Shown here piece after piece: positions 31,067-32,388 of a DNA stretch of 32,388 nucleotides; position 1 is the stretch's first letter; the number at the start of each line of letters is the position of its first letter. Position numbers and translations under genes: made by a program. The notes beneath the pieces were generated by a model. That model saw only the letters and a list, made by a program, of their open reading frames with translations. It had not been told where the DNA came from and ran no database searches. Source of the stretch: Caccovicinus sp964425595 (lineage in GTDB: Bacteria; Bacillota; Clostridia; Lachnospirales; Lachnospiraceae); contig CAYRMW010000027.1 in the NCBI GenBank assembly GCA_964425595.1, positions 1 through 32,388 on the forward strand, written 5' to 3'.

Positions 31067-32236
31067 CTATCCCTTAAGGATTCCGCTCGCTTTCACCGCA
31101 TTGACCGCCTGCTTCAGCACCGGCTCATCCTGAACCAGCGCCAGACGTACATGGCCCTCACCGGAAGGGCCGAAGGCGCTTCCCGGCGTCACCATCACTC
31201 CGGCCTGTTCCACTAACTTCATGGCAAACTGCTCAGAAGAAACAAATCCATCCGGGATCGGCGCCCACACAAACATGGTCGCCTCCGGCTTTTTCATCTT
31301 CCAGCCGATCGAGGAAAACCCGTCGCAAAGCACATCGCGCCGTTTCTCGTATGCCTTCCTGGTCGTCTCCACACAGGACTGATCGCCGGATATCGCAGCC
31401 ACCGCCGCTTTCTGGATAGGAATAAACATGCCGTAGTCCATATTGGATTTCAGGGTCTTTAAGCGGGACACCACCTGGTCATTGCCCAGGCAGAAGCCGA
31501 TCCTGGCTCCCGCAAGGCCATAGGTCTTGGAGAGGGAGTTAAACTCAACGCCGACCTCCCTGGCCCCGGCATAGTGAAGAAAGCTTCCGCCCTTCCTGCC
31601 GTCAAACACCAGCTCACTGTACGCGTTGTCATGCAGAACGATGATATCGTATTTTTTCGCGAACGCGACCAGCTCCTCATAGAAACTGTCCGGGGCCATG
31701 ACCGTAGTGGGATTGTTCGGGTAGGACACGATCATCAGCTTCGCCCTCCGGGCCACGTCTTCCGGAATATCCCTTAACCGGATCAGATAGCCGTTTTCCT
31801 TTTTCTGCGGCATATAATACAGCTTCGCCCCGGCGATCATCGGGCCATCCGCGAACACCGGATAGCAGGGATCCGGCACCAGAACGATGTCCCCTTCATC
31901 CGCGATGGAAAGTGCAATGTGGGCAAGACCCTCCTGGGATCCCAGGAGGGAACAGATTTCTTTGTGCGGATCCAGATCCACGCCATATCGTCTGGCATAC
32001 CATGCGGCCGCCGCTTCCAGAAGGGCCGTCTGGTCATTGATCGCATAGATGTAATTCCTCTCATCGGCGGCGGCTTCACACAATGCTCTGCGGATATGCG
32101 CGGCCGGCGGAATATTCGGCGTTCCCACACTCAGATCGATCACCGGCTCGCCCTGTTCCAGCCGCTGCTTCTTTATTTCCAGCAGTCTGGAGAAGATACC
32201 CTCTCCAAACTGATCCATTCTTTTCGCAAATCTCAT
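31067..32236 (-). CDS. Pyridoxal-phosphate aminotransferase, class I/II (LL-diaminopimelate aminotransferase-like)
   Basis: A 389-residue fold-type I aminotransferase. Lys237 in SLSKTYGLAGARIG binds the cofactor; NPNNPTT-type loop (SYPNNPTTVM, 171-180), DNAYSEL (203-209) and the N-terminal LSVGTPNIPP fit the class. Overall it resembles the DapL and aspartate/alanine transaminase branch, and the substrate cannot be fixed from sequence. GGAGGAAG stands seven bases before the ATG. It leads the operon with vanZ and truA from the promoter at 32287-32315. Confidence 0.85.
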   Translation of the reverse strand: MRFAKRMDQFGEGIFSRLLEIKKQRLEQGEPVIDLSVGTPNIPPAAHIRRALCEAAADERNYIYAINDQTALLEAAAAWYARRYGVDLDPHKEICSLLGSQEGLAHIALSIADEGDIVLVPDPCYPVFADGPMIAGAKLYYMPQKKENGYLIRLRDIPEDVARRAKLMIVSYPNNPTTVMAPDSFYEELVAFAKKYDIIVLHDNAYSELVFDGRKGGSFLHYAGAREVGVEFNSLSKTYGLAGARIGFCLGNDQVVSRLKTLKSNMDYGMFIPIQKAAVAAISGDQSCVETTRKAYEKRRDVLCDGFSSIGWKMKKPEATMFVWAPIPDGFVSSEQFAMKLVEQAGVMVTPGSAFGPSGEGHVRLALVQDEPVLKQAVNAVKASGILKG

Positions 32237-32286
32237 CTTTCTTCCTCCCGGAGCGAAAATCTCGCCCCTTTGTGCTGATTTTACCT

Positions 32287-32315
32287 ATTATAGTACAAAC
32301 GGCGCAGGGTGACAA
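32287..32315 (-). promoter_or_regulatory. Promoter of the aminotransferase-vanZ-truA operon
   Basis: TTGTCA (32315-32310), 17-base spacer and exact TATAAT (32292-32287) on the minus strand, about 50 bases before the start codon. The remaining bases to 32388 show no gene. Confidence 0.8.
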
Positions 32316-32388
32316 GGCAATTTTCCCGCCGCCCCACGACAAACGCATGAATGTGTTTCCCAACTAAGATCATTGATTTTCAAATTTT

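Overview
The window looks like a chromosomal segment of a gut-type Clostridia (Bacillota), most likely a fairly high-G+C member of the Lachnospiraceae. The evidence is the set of clostridial families (group B and sensory-type [FeFe]-hydrogenases, an RsgI-like anti-sigma factor, VanZ, AzlCD, a PflX-type radical SAM protein), strong AGGAGG ribosome binding sites and sigma-A promoters of the form TTGACA-17-TATAAT. Taxonomy is inferred; no rRNA is present. A run of 100 N (18608-18707) shows this is a scaffold with one gap.

Layout. 92-5438 (-): a run comprising an M14 carboxypeptidase, gltX, a UvrD-like helicase and a corrinoid adenosyltransferase. 5650-8355 (-): rpsO then pnp, the classical pair, with two strong hairpins between them. 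8682-10501 (-): azlC, azlD and an orphan LytTR regulator. 10739-11659 (+): a PflX-like radical SAM gene. 11660-12433: an AT-richer stretch with no credible protein gene but a near-perfect promoter on the minus strand, a candidate structured RNA. 12434-13384 (-): an L,D-transpeptidase.

13547-18228 (-) is a hydrogenase island, transcribed as [2Fe-2S] thioredoxin-like ferredoxin, PAS-containing sensory hydrogenase (HydS type), SpoIIE/PP2C phosphatase and group B [FeFe]-hydrogenase. Its promoter overlaps a 12-of-14 match to the Rex (NADH/NAD+ sensor) operator. Divergent from it (18473-23137, +) lie a lipoprotein binding protein, an unusual fused ABC permease-ATPase and a membrane-anchored protein with three candidate covalent-FMN (SGAT) motifs. 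Together these could form a redox module that senses and handles fermentation electrons on both sides of the membrane; this link is inference.

23580-25751 (-): two tRNA-Gln(CUG) genes, each with its own promoter and terminator, flanking an ABC exporter. 26010-28417 (-): an ECF-like sigma factor and its RsgI-like membrane anti-sigma factor with a very long Glu/Ala/Thr-rich linker. 28514-32236 (-): aminotransferase, VanZ, truA and a CDF metal transporter, led by a strong promoter at 32287-32315. No CRISPR array, insertion sequence or prophage gene was seen.
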